DNA of 32,836 bases from Alphaproteobacteria bacterium (GCA_016794305.1 JAEUKN010000015.1:1-32836); one strand, 5' to 3'; counted from the stretch's first letter, positions 1 through 9,169 are shown. Numbers and translations: made by a program. The notes: a model not told the origin generated them from the letters alone.

Positions 1-949
1 TTTTGCCACAAATGGCGGAACGTTGCGGCGAAATAAACTCTCTGACTTCCGCAATATCCGCTCAAACGGCTTGATTGCGATGAAGTTGGAGGGGGATGAA
101 AAACTCATTGACGTGAAGATTTGCCGCGATGATGAGGATGTGATTTTGGCAACGCGATTGGGGCGCGCCATTCGGTTTGAGATTTCCGAATTGCGCGTTT
201 TTGCGAGCCGTACATCAACCGGTGTGCGGGGCATTCGACTCAAAAACGATGACGAAGTGATCTCTATGTCCATCCTCAAACATGTGGATGCGGCGGCGGA
301 GGAACGCGCTTCTTACCTCAAACGGGCGGCTTCGTTGCGCGGAATTGACACCATAACCGATGCTCAAGGCGAAGATGATCAGATCGCGGCGGATACAACA
401 GATGTTGCTGAGGATTCAACAGAGGAACAGGAGGACGCCCCCTCCTCCATCACTCTCACCGATGAACGATTTGCTGAACTGCAATCGCGCGAACAATTCC
501 TGTTGACGGTGACCAAGGGCGGGTTCGGCAAACGCAGCTCGGCCTATGAATATCGCGTAACGGGCCGCGGCGGACAGGGGATCACCAACATCACGTTGAC
601 GAACAAAAATGGTGGCGAAGTCGCGGGAACATTCCCGGTCACCGATGATCACCAAATTATGTTGGTCACGGACCAGGGCCAGATGATTCGCATGCCGGTC
701 GCGGGCATTCGTACAACCGGCCGCGCGGCCCAGGGCGTGACATTGTTCCGTGTCGCGAAGGATGAGCATGTGGTCTCCGTCGCTTGGCTGAAACATAGCG
801 AAGATGACGCAGCCGTGCCAGAGGAAACTGCGGGCGATGCAACCGAAGGGTCCGTTTCCCCGGTGGCCGACATCCCCACCCAAATTGACCGCGAAACCAA
901 CGAAGGCGGCGCAATCACCACCAACACCCCCGATGAAACACCGGAGTGA
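1..949 (+). CDS. gyrA: DNA gyrase subunit A, C-terminal part (5' end outside window)
   Basis: Subunit A of the type II topoisomerase that introduces negative supercoils. The reading frame is already open at base 2 (FATNGGTLRRNKLSDF...), so the TTG at 23 is not a start. About 315 residues are visible, all from the DNA-wrapping beta-pinwheel. Typical blade motifs are seen: RRNKLSDF, TGVRGIRL, GFGKRSSAYEYR, GRGGQGITNI and GRAAQGVTLFRV. Between the blades ending DDEVISMSILKHVD and starting FLLTVTKGGFGKR there is an acidic insert of roughly 70 residues; alphaproteobacterial GyrA proteins usually carry an insert here. The protein ends in an acidic, Thr/Pro-rich tail, also usual for GyrA. The breakage-reunion domain and active-site Tyr lie upstream of the window. 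The next gene starts 26 bases downstream. Confidence 0.97.
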   Translation, partial: FATNGGTLRRNKLSDFRNIRSNGLIAMKLEGDEKLIDVKICRDDEDVILATRLGRAIRFEISELRVFASRTSTGVRGIRLKNDDEVISMSILKHVDAAAEERASYLKRAASLRGIDTITDAQGEDDQIAADTTDVAEDSTEEQEDAPSSITLTDERFAELQSREQFLLTVTKGGFGKRSSAYEYRVTGRGGQGITNITLTNKNGGEVAGTFPVTDDHQIMLVTDQGQMIRMPVAGIRTTGRAAQGVTLFRVAKDEHVVSVAWLKHSEDDAAVPEETAGDATEGSVSPVADIPTQIDRETNEGGAITTNTPDETPE

Positions 950-975
950 GGGGAATTTTAAGAACGGAGCATGAT

Positions 976-1941
976 ATGAGAAAAATTTATCTTTGCTGTT
1001 TTATATTTTGCGCGTGCCTAAGTTTTTCGATTGGGGCGTATGCAAAAGAGCCTGAATTTCTGGGATTCGCCGCACTGATACGCGACACATCCAATCCCTA
1101 TTGGAAAACTGTTGAGGACGGCTTAAGGGATGCTGCGCAGGCGCACTCAATCACCATAAAAATCCACTCACTTAAAAATACGATGGACGCAGAGGAGCAA
1201 CTCAATCAGTGCGAAACCTTGCTGTTAAAAAGGCCTGATGTGATTATTTTTGCGGCGGTCAATAATGCCAGCATCTCCTCTTGTTTGAAAAAAGCTGAAA
1301 AATCGGGGACGATCCTTATTGATATTGATGGCAATATCAACGAAGAAACCGCCCATAAACTTGGGCTCAATGTTCGTTTTTCCGTTGCATCAAATAATTA
1401 TGAACTGGGCAAAAAAGCTGCATTTTATTTGACGGATCAAAAGAATATTCCTTCAAATTCTGCACTGGTGATTGAGGGCCCAAGCATCAGTGAGCCCGGT
1501 AACTTGCGCGTCAAGGGATTTATTGAAAATTTGCCCAAAAATTATAAAATAGTTTCGCGGCAACCCGCAGATTGGGACCGGTTAAAGGCCGCGGACCTTG
1601 TCAATCGCGTTTTGCTGCAACATCCGGAAACTTCAGTGATTTTTGCCGCCAATGACACTATGGCCTTGGGTGCGGCAGAGGCCGTATCTTTGCTGAAGAA
1701 AAAAGTTATTGTGATCGGTGTTGATGGGACCGCTGACGCAGTCAGTGCCATCAAGTCAGGAAAACTTACCGCAAGTGTGGCTCAATTCCCCTACCTAATG
1801 GCGGAGAAATCGGTTGAGTTAGGCTTGAAATCTTTTGGCGGCGAAAAAATTTCTCCCTATCATCAAAACGTACCGGTCTTGGTGATTGATCAGAATGAAT
1901 TGACCCATAACACCAATCCTTTACTTTATTATATGCGATAA
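976..1941 (+). CDS. Sugar ABC transporter, periplasmic substrate-binding protein (RbsB/FrcB-like)
   Basis: Periplasmic binding protein of a ribose/fructose/xylose-type importer, 321 aa. A signal peptide is visible (Arg-Lys, then a hydrophobic Cys-rich core, likely cleaved after GAYA). The mature part has the type I periplasmic-binding fold: opening FLGFAALIRDTSNPYWKTVE, hinge stretch RPDVIIFAAVNN, and C-terminal motifs IFAANDTMALGAAEAV and VIGVDGTADAVSAIKSGKL. The frame can be opened at GTG 946, but ATG 976 is better: it has a CGGAG ribosome site 6 bases upstream and starts directly with the signal peptide. The stop overlaps the permease start by one base (TAATG). The exact sugar cannot be told; a small monosaccharide is likely. 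The segment is AT-richer than gyrA. Confidence 0.9.
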   Translation: MRKIYLCCFIFCACLSFSIGAYAKEPEFLGFAALIRDTSNPYWKTVEDGLRDAAQAHSITIKIHSLKNTMDAEEQLNQCETLLLKRPDVIIFAAVNNASISSCLKKAEKSGTILIDIDGNINEETAHKLGLNVRFSVASNNYELGKKAAFYLTDQKNIPSNSALVIEGPSISEPGNLRVKGFIENLPKNYKIVSRQPADWDRLKAADLVNRVLLQHPETSVIFAANDTMALGAAEAVSLLKKKVIVIGVDGTADAVSAIKSGKLTASVAQFPYLMAEKSVELGLKSFGGEKISPYHQNVPVLVIDQNELTHNTNPLLYYMR

Positions 1942-2861
1942 TGCCGCGTGAAGCTAAAATATCCGCCCTTGTTCTGATTATCTTATGTGGGCTGGGTGGT
2001 CTATGTTCGGATGTTTTTTTTACATCTGCCAATCTTGTTAATATTTTAACCGCCAGTGCAACCATTGGCATTTTGTCAATCGGTGCAAGTTTTGTGCTCG
2101 CTGCGAAAAAACTGGATTTATCCATTGGCTCTTTCATGGCGCTCACCGCCATATTTGGCGCGACATTCGGCCATAGTGGCACAGGCATAATCGGGCTCAC
2201 ACTCTTGTGCGGAGTTGTCACCGGGCTAATCAACGGCGTGATGGTGGGATTTTTAAAACTTCCCTCCTTTATCGTAACTTTGGCGATGCTGGGGTTGGCT
2301 CGTGGTGTCGCACTGGTTATTTCGGATGGTGATCCGATCTACGATCTTTCGCCCTCCGTCATTTATATCGGTCAAGGTGAAATTTTCGGTGTGCCTGTAC
2401 CTGTCATTTTATTCGCATTGCTGGCAGCATTGTGCGGATTGATTTTGAATTATACAAAATTCGGCATCCAAACTCTTTGTATCGGTGATAATGAAAATGC
2501 CTGTGCGCGGGCTGGTATAAAAATCACGCGCCATAATATGATTTTATTCAGCCTATCCGCGTTATTGTCCGCTGTTGCCGGCTTAATCTATATGGGGCGC
2601 GTGAATGCCGCCGATCCCGCCGCAGGCGCAGGGTACGAGCTCTTAGCCATCACGGCAGCGATTATAGGCGGCACATCAATTTTTGGAGGGAAAACAAGTA
2701 TTTTCGGTACAGTCTGCGGTGCCCTGATTTTGAGTGTTATACAAAACTGCCTGACCCTATTGAATATATCCGCCTATTATCAGGAAATCCTGATTGGATT
2801 AATCCTCATATTCGCAATTTCCTTGGAAAAGGTAAAAATTTACCCGCGGGGGATGCGATGA
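1941..2861 (+). CDS. Sugar ABC transporter permease (RbsC/FrcC-like)
   Basis: Inner-membrane permease of the same importer, 306 aa, highly hydrophobic with about eight to ten membrane segments. Family-typical stretches are present: ILSIGASFVLAAKKLDLSIG near the N-terminus, PSFIVTLAMLGLARGVAL in the middle, and AGAGYELLAITAAIIGGTSI followed by FGGKTSIFGT, the loop that contacts the ATPase in this family. It presumably forms a homodimer, as known for RbsC. It overlaps the binding protein by one base and the ATPase by four (ATGA at 2858-2861), so the three genes should be translationally coupled. Confidence 0.92.
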   Translation: MPREAKISALVLIILCGLGGLCSDVFFTSANLVNILTASATIGILSIGASFVLAAKKLDLSIGSFMALTAIFGATFGHSGTGIIGLTLLCGVVTGLINGVMVGFLKLPSFIVTLAMLGLARGVALVISDGDPIYDLSPSVIYIGQGEIFGVPVPVILFALLAALCGLILNYTKFGIQTLCIGDNENACARAGIKITRHNMILFSLSALLSAVAGLIYMGRVNAADPAAGAGYELLAITAAIIGGTSIFGGKTSIFGTVCGALILSVIQNCLTLLNISAYYQEILIGLILIFAISLEKVKIYPRGMR

Positions 2862-3595
2862 CTTTAAATGTCTCCGGATTATACAAATCATATGGCGGAC
2901 GGCATGTCCTTACGGACATTCATTTTGGTATAAAATCCGGGATAATCCTCGGTTTGGTGGGGGATAACGGTGCGGGTAAATCGACCTTGCTCAAATGTAT
3001 CAGTGGCGCAGAACAGTTTGATCATGGCCAAATTACGATTGATGGAGTGGCTCATTCAGTCATAACCCCTGAACTCTCCCGATCTATCGGCATTGCCATG
3101 ATCTATCAAAATTTAGATTTATGTCCGCAACAAGACGTCATCACAAATATTTTTCTGGGCCAAGAAAAAACCATCCGTATTTTTGGCCAAAATACGCCGT
3201 TTTTAAACCGTTCTCATATGAAATATTTAGCTACCGAGGTGCTCAATCGTCTGGGGTTAGATGTGGATATTTCTCAAAATGTTAGCTTGCTTTCAGGCGG
3301 GCAACAGCAAAGAATTGCCATTGCGCGCGCACTGATATCCCATCCAAAAATATTGATCATGGATGAGCCCACGGCGGCCCTCGGCATTAGAGAGAGCAAA
3401 AAATTGCTTGATATGGTCAGAAACCTTAAAATGCAGGGAATCGCAATTATTTTTGTAAGCCATAAAATTCAAGATATTTATGATGTTTCCGACCGTATTT
3501 TGATGATGCGGCAAGGCAAGATAATCACGGATCTGAACAAAAATGATATATCCCTCGCTGAACTGCATAAAATTATGATGAATGAGGAAGTTTAA
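2858..3595 (+). CDS. Sugar ABC transporter ATP-binding protein (FrcA-like, single domain)
   Basis: ATPase of the importer, 245 aa. Walker A is GDNGAGKST, the Q-loop MIYQNLDLCPQ, the signature LSGGQQQRIAIARAL, Walker B ILIMDEPTAALG and the H-loop FVSHKI. RbsA proteins are about 500 aa with two fused ATPase domains. This one has a single domain and so matches the FrcA type, which works as a homodimer. It is the last recognisable gene of the operon. Directly after its stop (TAAATG) a 12-codon frame MDHKNKPNISVA* begins. This is either chance or the remnant of a lost downstream gene, since such operons often continue with a sugar kinase. Confidence 0.93.
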   Translation: MTLNVSGLYKSYGGRHVLTDIHFGIKSGIILGLVGDNGAGKSTLLKCISGAEQFDHGQITIDGVAHSVITPELSRSIGIAMIYQNLDLCPQQDVITNIFLGQEKTIRIFGQNTPFLNRSHMKYLATEVLNRLGLDVDISQNVSLLSGGQQQRIAIARALISHPKILIMDEPTAALGIRESKKLLDMVRNLKMQGIAIIFVSHKIQDIYDVSDRILMMRQGKIITDLNKNDISLAELHKIMMNEEV

Positions 3596-3684
3596 ATGGA
3601 TCACAAAAACAAACCCAACATATCTGTGGCTTAACTCCCCCGCCACCACCATATACCACGGGCAAGAGAAGAAAAATTAAGCCC

Positions 3685-3787
3685 AGAGCATTTTGCGATT
3701 AAGTGGAATCCGGTTAATCGCAACAAAATGCGACAAAACAAATAGTTAGACCATTTTTTTGATTCTGCCTAAACCAAAAATGGTCTA
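3685..3787 (+). repeat. Intergenic two-hairpin repeat, copy 1
   Basis: About 100 bases that recur at 16153-16253. The first half is an imperfect palindrome: GCATTTTGCGATTAA (3688-3702) against TTAATCGCAACAAAATGC (3714-3731). A conserved GCGACAAAACAAATA follows. The second half is a perfect 12-bp inverted repeat, TAGACCATTTTT (3747-3758) and AAAAATGGTCTA (3776-3787), with a 17-base loop. The layout (GCATTTT...CCGGTT...AAAATGCGACAAAACAAA) resembles intergenic palindromes common in alphaproteobacteria. It sits in the 262-base gap between the ABC operon and the helicase, where nothing else is seen; it may end ABC transcription, though no clear U-tract follows. Confidence 0.85.
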
Positions 3788-3857
3788 GTTTCGCCCGGAC
3801 ACAGCCATACAAGCACAAAATGCTGTTCATTCCGGGCAATAGAATTTATATAGAAGA

Positions 3858-6815
3858 ATGCGTTCTTCATCCCCGTCATCCGACATTGATTTTATCACTA
3901 CATCAGGCCAAACAGAGCCCGTGGTTGGGGCTTTGCATGGCTCTGTCAAGAGGCCGATGAGCAATATATCGGCGGATTTTATTGCGCCTGTCTTGGTTTT
4001 GGCGCAACGCGCAAAAAGGGGGGATATTTTATCCCATAACCGCCAATTTTGCGCCTTAACCGGAAACGGCGAAATTGCGGAATTGGACAGGGCGCAGGCC
4101 GCAAAATTTGTTGCACAAAATGCGCCCTTATCCATCATTGTTTGCCACGCGCCGTTTATGCGGCAAAAGCTTGAATTGGCAAGCTTGCCCGTGCTGGATA
4201 TTTTGGAACTTTATGCCTTTGTCCACCCCACGCGCTTTGCCACGCCGACGCCCATGGGTATTGCCAAAGCGTTGGGAATACCGATCAGTGCGGACAATGA
4301 CCCGGCCGACCTGCCGTTGCTTGTGCTCGAATGCGCACGGAGTTTGCTGTTTGAACTCACAAGCCCCCCCAATGCCGATCGCTTGGCCGCCCTTGCCGTC
4401 ACTATGGGCCAGAACGGGCGCGGTTGGGGATGGAGCGAGCATATTCTCGCGGCACTAAACCGCCCCTATGATAAAGCAGAGATCATCAATTCAACGCGCC
4501 AGCGGTTTAACGTGTGGGCCGACCTTCCCGAATGGGCGGAAACCCCGCCACCACCGCCCCATTCCAACTATTTGGTGAGTGCAGAGGAAACACGTGAACG
4601 ATTAGCAGAATTTTTACACACCAAGCACAGGGCCGAAGCGCGACCGGAACAGATTTATTACGCCACGCGCATTGCCGAAGCCTTGGCTCCGCCTGCGGTG
4701 AAAACCACTGAGACTCCCGCGCAGGACCCGCAAAATGAGCCGAACATCATCCTGGCCGAAGCAGGCACAGGCATTGGCAAAACTTTGGGTTATCTTGCCC
4801 CCGCGAGCATCTGGGCCGAAAAAAACGCAGGGAGCGTGTGGATCTCCACCTATACCAAGAACCTCCAGCGTCAGATTGGCGGTGAATTGGCGCGGCTTTA
4901 TCCCGACCGCGAATTGCGCGAGAAAAAAGTCACGATCCGCAAGGGGCGCGAGAATTATATTTGTTTGCTGAATTTTGAGGATCTCGCGGCCTCTATCGCC
5001 ACCACGCGCAACCCATTGGCGGGCGTGGCTGCGGGACTGATGGCCCGTTGGATCATGGCGAGTGAGGACGGGGACATGACCGGGGCCGGCTTTCACGGTT
5101 GGCTCCCCGGGTTGATGGGGCAAAATTTGACCTTTGGGCTGGCTGATCGGCGGGGCGAGTGCATTTATTCCGCATGTGACCATTACCATCGATGCTTTGT
5201 TGAACGCGCAATCCGCCAATCATCCCGCACGCCGTTGGTGATTGCCAATCATGCAATTATTATGATCAAGGCCGCGCATCATGATGATGATTTGCCGCCG
5301 CACCTGATTTTTGACGAAGCCCACCATATTTTTGATGCGGCGGATTCCACATTTTGTGCGGAACTCACGGGAACGGAAATGCATGATCTGCGCCGATGGT
5401 TGGTGGGGCCCGAAGGCGTGGCGCGGTCGCGCGCGCGGGGACTAAAAAAACGTTTATTGGATTTGGTTGATGAGGACGCAGCCATCGTGAAATTGATGGA
5501 GGAAGTAATCCACCGCGCCCATTTTTTGCCTGCGTTTGATTGGCTCAAACGCATTGCAAACGGCACATCACACGGTTGCGCGGAAATATTTTTGGCGCAA
5601 CTCTATGCGCAGGTACGCACGCGCACGCAAAATGACCATCACCCCTATGCGCTCGAAACTGATCCGTTTCCGCTCAATCCCGATCTGATTCCTGCTGCGG
5701 GCGAATTGCATGATGCCATCAAATTATTGCGCACGCCGATGGTGCGATTGGCGTCAAATTTGCGGGAAAAATTGGCCAATGAAGTGGATAAACTCCCAAC
5801 CGATACCCGCAAACGGTTGGATGTGGTGGCGGCGTCATTAGAGCGCAGAGTGCGCATGCTGCTCACCCCTTGGATTGGCTTATTGGCGGATTTACTGGAT
5901 GGGCGCGTCAACCCGGATTATGTTGATTGGATGGAGATTAACCGACTGGAAAATCATATTTTTGATATCGGGCTTCATCGGCATTTTGTGGACCCGCTAA
6001 AGCCGATGGGCGATGCGCTCAAATCCCTCACCCATTCCGTGACCATGACATCGGCGACCTTGCGCGATGTCGCGGATGACGGGGCGAATGATGCAGCGGG
6101 GGATATTCATTCGGACCTGCCCCAAAATGGTTGGGACCGGGCACAGCAATTCACCGGCGCACGATATTTGAACAACGCACCTTCGGTTTTTTCCATTCCA
6201 TCGCCCTATGATTACCAAAATCAAACCCGCGTTTTTATTGCCAATGACCTTGATAAAAACGACCTCAAGAGCCTCGGACGCGCCTATGAGTCCTTATTTT
6301 TAAAGGCCGGCGGAGGGGCCTTGGGCATTTTCACATCCATTTCACGTTTGCGCAAAATCCATTCTGAGATTGCCCCCACCCTGTCCGATGCAGGACTCGC
6401 CCTTTACGCGCAACATGTGGACGGGATTGAAACCGGAACTTTGGTTGATATGTTTCGCGATGATGTGCATTCCTGTTTGCTCGGCACCGATGCGGTGCGC
6501 GATGGGGTGGATGTGCCGGGGGATGCGCTGCGGATGATTGTCTTTGACCGCGTGCCGTGGCCGCGCCGCACGATTTTGCACCGCGCCCGCCGTACGCATT
6601 TTGGCGGCGGGGACTATGATGATCACCTCACGCGGCTCAAACTTAAACAAGCCTATGGCCGCCTTGTACGCGCAAAAACCGATCACGGCATTTTCGTGAT
6701 GCTGGATGCGGCCACGCCCTCACGCCTCCTCAACGCCTTCCCGCGCGGTGTGTCCATTCAACGTTTAGGCATGGCCGATATCATTAAACAATGTGAGGAA
6801 TTCTGGTTGCGCTAG
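3858..6815 (+). CDS. ATP-dependent DNA helicase, XPD/DinG-like, Fe-S cluster type
   Basis: Superfamily 2 5'-3' helicase of the DinG/XPD class, 985 aa, probably acting in DNA repair or in removing R-loops and other structures. Walker A is EAGTGIGKT (301-309), motif Ia follows at about 328-340, and the DEAH box is at 486-489. Four cysteines spaced as in the XPD/DinG 4Fe-4S domain are C369, C435, C440 and C446. Motif VI is QAYGRLVRAK (about 931-940). Residues 35-290 form an alphaproteobacterial N-terminal extension: HAPFMRQKL and PVLDILELYAFVHP loosely recall a DEDD exonuclease, but metal-binding acidic residues are not evident. ATG 3858 has no good ribosome site. ATG 3957 (MSNISADF), preceded by AAGAGG at short spacing, is an alternative start. 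Confidence 0.9.
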   Translation: MRSSSPSSDIDFITTSGQTEPVVGALHGSVKRPMSNISADFIAPVLVLAQRAKRGDILSHNRQFCALTGNGEIAELDRAQAAKFVAQNAPLSIIVCHAPFMRQKLELASLPVLDILELYAFVHPTRFATPTPMGIAKALGIPISADNDPADLPLLVLECARSLLFELTSPPNADRLAALAVTMGQNGRGWGWSEHILAALNRPYDKAEIINSTRQRFNVWADLPEWAETPPPPPHSNYLVSAEETRERLAEFLHTKHRAEARPEQIYYATRIAEALAPPAVKTTETPAQDPQNEPNIILAEAGTGIGKTLGYLAPASIWAEKNAGSVWISTYTKNLQRQIGGELARLYPDRELREKKVTIRKGRENYICLLNFEDLAASIATTRNPLAGVAAGLMARWIMASEDGDMTGAGFHGWLPGLMGQNLTFGLADRRGECIYSACDHYHRCFVERAIRQSSRTPLVIANHAIIMIKAAHHDDDLPPHLIFDEAHHIFDAADSTFCAELTGTEMHDLRRWLVGPEGVARSRARGLKKRLLDLVDEDAAIVKLMEEVIHRAHFLPAFDWLKRIANGTSHGCAEIFLAQLYAQVRTRTQNDHHPYALETDPFPLNPDLIPAAGELHDAIKLLRTPMVRLASNLREKLANEVDKLPTDTRKRLDVVAASLERRVRMLLTPWIGLLADLLDGRVNPDYVDWMEINRLENHIFDIGLHRHFVDPLKPMGDALKSLTHSVTMTSATLRDVADDGANDAAGDIHSDLPQNGWDRAQQFTGARYLNNAPSVFSIPSPYDYQNQTRVFIANDLDKNDLKSLGRAYESLFLKAGGGALGIFTSISRLRKIHSEIAPTLSDAGLALYAQHVDGIETGTLVDMFRDDVHSCLLGTDAVRDGVDVPGDALRMIVFDRVPWPRRTILHRARRTHFGGGDYDDHLTRLKLKQAYGRLVRAKTDHGIFVMLDAATPSRLLNAFPRGVSIQRLGMADIIKQCEEFWLR

Positions 6816-6824
6816 GAAAACTTT

Positions 6825-7763
6825 CTACTCATCGCGGGCGATGGCATCATTTTCATCTCGATTTTCATCTTGCGCCTGATCAAACTCGCCAATTTCATCA
6901 TAGGCCGGGGAGGCGGAATTTGAGTCTTGAGAGTTTACGGAACTCTGCCCATCGGGGTTTTCATCGCCGAAGAAATTCAAACCGGGGGTGAGTGTTTCAA
7001 TCGCCGGGCGAGTATCGAGCAGCCCGGAAGACTTCATTTCCCGCAGCCCCGGCAGGTCTTTGAGCTCAGAAATTCCGAACTCATCCAAAAATTGTATGGT
7101 GGTGATCCAGGTGACGGGGCGGCCTGGGGTTTCACGCCGTCGGCCCGGTTTGATCCATCCGGCCTCTAACAAAACATCCACTGTGCCCTTATTGGTTGCC
7201 ACGCCGCGGATATTTTCAATCTCGGCCCGCGTAACCGGCTGGTGATAGGCAATAATCGCCAAAGTTTCCATCGCCGCGCGGGAGAGTTTTTTCTCCTGCT
7301 TTTTAGAAACAGCCAAATAAGGCCCGATATCGGGCGCGGTGCGAAACGCCCAACAATCCTCTAACCGCACCAAATGAACACCGCGCGCTGCATATTCATT
7401 TTGCAATTCCAACAAAATCCCGCCGACATCGGCCGCCATTTCAAGCCGCACTTGCAGGCTTTTGAGGGAGACGGGTTCAGGGGAAGAAAATAATATGGCC
7501 TCAATCAACCGTTTTTGGGATGATCGATCGGTTAATGGCGAGAGAGTCTCTGGCTCACTGTCCTGATCGCCCTCCCCTTGCGCCTCCACTTGATCCTCCA
7601 CTTCATGTGCGGATTCTAACTCGTCCCCCAACTCATCCTTCAACTTATCTCCCAACTTATCCCCCTCATTATTCCCGAGGGCTCCATCCGAAACATCATC
7701 CGACTCATCATCTTGTCTATTTTCATTTGACGGCGGAACTTGGGTGGATATTGCGGAAACCAT
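6825..7763 (-). CDS. scpB: Segregation and condensation protein B
   Basis: Subunit of the SMC-ScpAB condensin complex, 312 aa. ScpB dimers bind ScpA and regulate the SMC ATPase during chromosome organisation. The conserved core, about residues 80-255, holds two winged helices: RLIEAILFSSPEPVSLKSL, LSRAAMETLAIIAYHQPVTR, RAEIENIRGV and GRRRETPGRPVTW. The first about 75 residues are very acidic and repetitive (DKLGDKLKDELGDELE), and the tail is also acidic; both look disordered and lengthen the protein beyond the usual 170-240 aa. The start overlaps the rseP stop (TGATG at 7765-7761 on this strand), so the two should be coupled. scpA, the usual partner, is not in the window. Confidence 0.93.
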   Translation of the reverse strand: MVSAISTQVPPSNENRQDDESDDVSDGALGNNEGDKLGDKLKDELGDELESAHEVEDQVEAQGEGDQDSEPETLSPLTDRSSQKRLIEAILFSSPEPVSLKSLQVRLEMAADVGGILLELQNEYAARGVHLVRLEDCWAFRTAPDIGPYLAVSKKQEKKLSRAAMETLAIIAYHQPVTRAEIENIRGVATNKGTVDVLLEAGWIKPGRRRETPGRPVTWITTIQFLDEFGISELKDLPGLREMKSSGLLDTRPAIETLTPGLNFFGDENPDGQSSVNSQDSNSASPAYDEIGEFDQAQDENRDENDAIARDE

Positions 7764-9169
7764 CAGGAATCCCCGCCCTTAAACACGAACATTTGTAAAA
7801 TATCATTGAGGTTGGAAAACACCATCAAACAGACCAAAACCACCAACCCGAAACGGAAGGCATATTCCTGAACCTGTTCAGAGACCGGTTTGCCGTTCAC
7901 CGCCTCAATCCCGTAAAACACCAGATGCCCGCCATCCAGCAACGGAATGGGGAACAGATTAATCAACCCCAAATTGATTGACAGCAGAGCGGTGAACAGA
8001 ATGAGCGAAATAATCCCTTGCTGGGCCATATCCCCCGCCATGGCGCCGATGCGGATAATTCCGCCCAATTCTTTGGCTGAACGTGTCCCCGTCACCATTT
8101 GCCAGATCGCCCCCAACGTATCAGCGGTGATATTATAAGTTTCCTTAATAGCTATTCCCACCGCACTGAAGGGATTATATTTCCTAAACTCATTATTTGG
8201 TTTAACCCCCAGAAATACAACATTGTGCGTTGGGTCCTTATCATCAAACAGCTGTTTATTAATATCGCGCGGAATATGAGTGAGCAGCTTGGTTTTGCGC
8301 CCTTCAATCATCGTTTCAATCATGGCACTTTTTTCAATATTATCCACCACCATTTGGTGAGCTTTTTGAATATCTCCGCCGGTTTCAACACCGTTCACCG
8401 CCGAAATAAATTTCATATCAATGCCGTTTCCGGGGCCGATCAAACCCAGATAGCCGCGCTCATGCACGAAGCCAAAGCGATCTTTATCGGTAATTTTTTG
8501 CGGGGTTACCTTGATTTCAACATCCTGACCGTCACGCACCACCACGAATTTTAATTCTTGATCCAGCGTTAAGAGAACCTCACGCCGCATTTCATCAAAA
8601 GTTGCAAACTTATCGCCATCAATAGTTTTGATCATGTCGCGTGGCTGAAACCCCGCATTGTAACTGGCACTCCCGACTTCTACCGCAGAAATTTCCGGTG
8701 GGGTAATTGGCCGTCCTACGCCCATATAAAGCCCCGCTAAAAGAATAATGGCAAACAGGAAATTAATCGCCGGCCCGGCAAATACGATCAAGGACCGCTT
8801 CCACACCGGCTTCGTGAAAAATGCAACCTCTTTTTCCTCCGCCGTCATTTCGCGAGCATGGCCCGATCCGTCATCGACTTGCTCAGTATGTCCCGCGCTC
8901 GCGCCATTCACATCGCCAAACATTTTGACATAGCCGCCCAAGGGAAAAAGCGAGATTTTCCACCGCGTTCCTGCCTTTGACGTGCGCCCCCAAATCTCAC
9001 GCCCAAAGCCGATTGAGAATGTGTCAACCCTCACCCCGCATAGGCGCGCCACAATATAATGGCCCCATTCATGGACAAAAACCAAAATGCCCAAAACCAC
9101 CAGAAAACTGACCCCATAGGTCAAAATATTGTGAAAAGCCAGTTGGGCAAAATCAATAATTGATTCCAT
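7763..9169 (-). CDS. rseP: Site-2 metalloprotease RseP (MmpA-like)
   Basis: Inner-membrane zinc protease, 468 aa, that performs regulated intramembrane proteolysis, for example of anti-sigma factors or polarity proteins, and removes signal-peptide remnants. The zinc site HEWGH is at residues 33-37 in the first membrane helix. The second conserved motif, NLFPIPLLDGGH, lies at about residue 405-416. A PDZ region (ISAVEVGSASYNAGFQPRDM) sits between them, followed by a less clear second periplasmic part. GYVKMFGD and FFTKPVWKRSLIVFAGPAIN are typical of the family. In many proteobacteria this gene lies between dxr and bamA; here it is followed by scpB, with a one-base overlap. The upstream gap to tipF is 177 bases. 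Confidence 0.95.
   Translation of the reverse strand: MESIIDFAQLAFHNILTYGVSFLVVLGILVFVHEWGHYIVARLCGVRVDTFSIGFGREIWGRTSKAGTRWKISLFPLGGYVKMFGDVNGASAGHTEQVDDGSGHAREMTAEEKEVAFFTKPVWKRSLIVFAGPAINFLFAIILLAGLYMGVGRPITPPEISAVEVGSASYNAGFQPRDMIKTIDGDKFATFDEMRREVLLTLDQELKFVVVRDGQDVEIKVTPQKITDKDRFGFVHERGYLGLIGPGNGIDMKFISAVNGVETGGDIQKAHQMVVDNIEKSAMIETMIEGRKTKLLTHIPRDINKQLFDDKDPTHNVVFLGVKPNNEFRKYNPFSAVGIAIKETYNITADTLGAIWQMVTGTRSAKELGGIIRIGAMAGDMAQQGIISLILFTALLSINLGLINLFPIPLLDGGHLVFYGIEAVNGKPVSEQVQEYAFRFGLVVLVCLMVFSNLNDILQMFVFKGGDS

Noticed and set aside
416..883. Minus-strand frame opposite gyrA
   Set aside because: Shadow of the conserved GyrA frame; no recognisable product or start signal.
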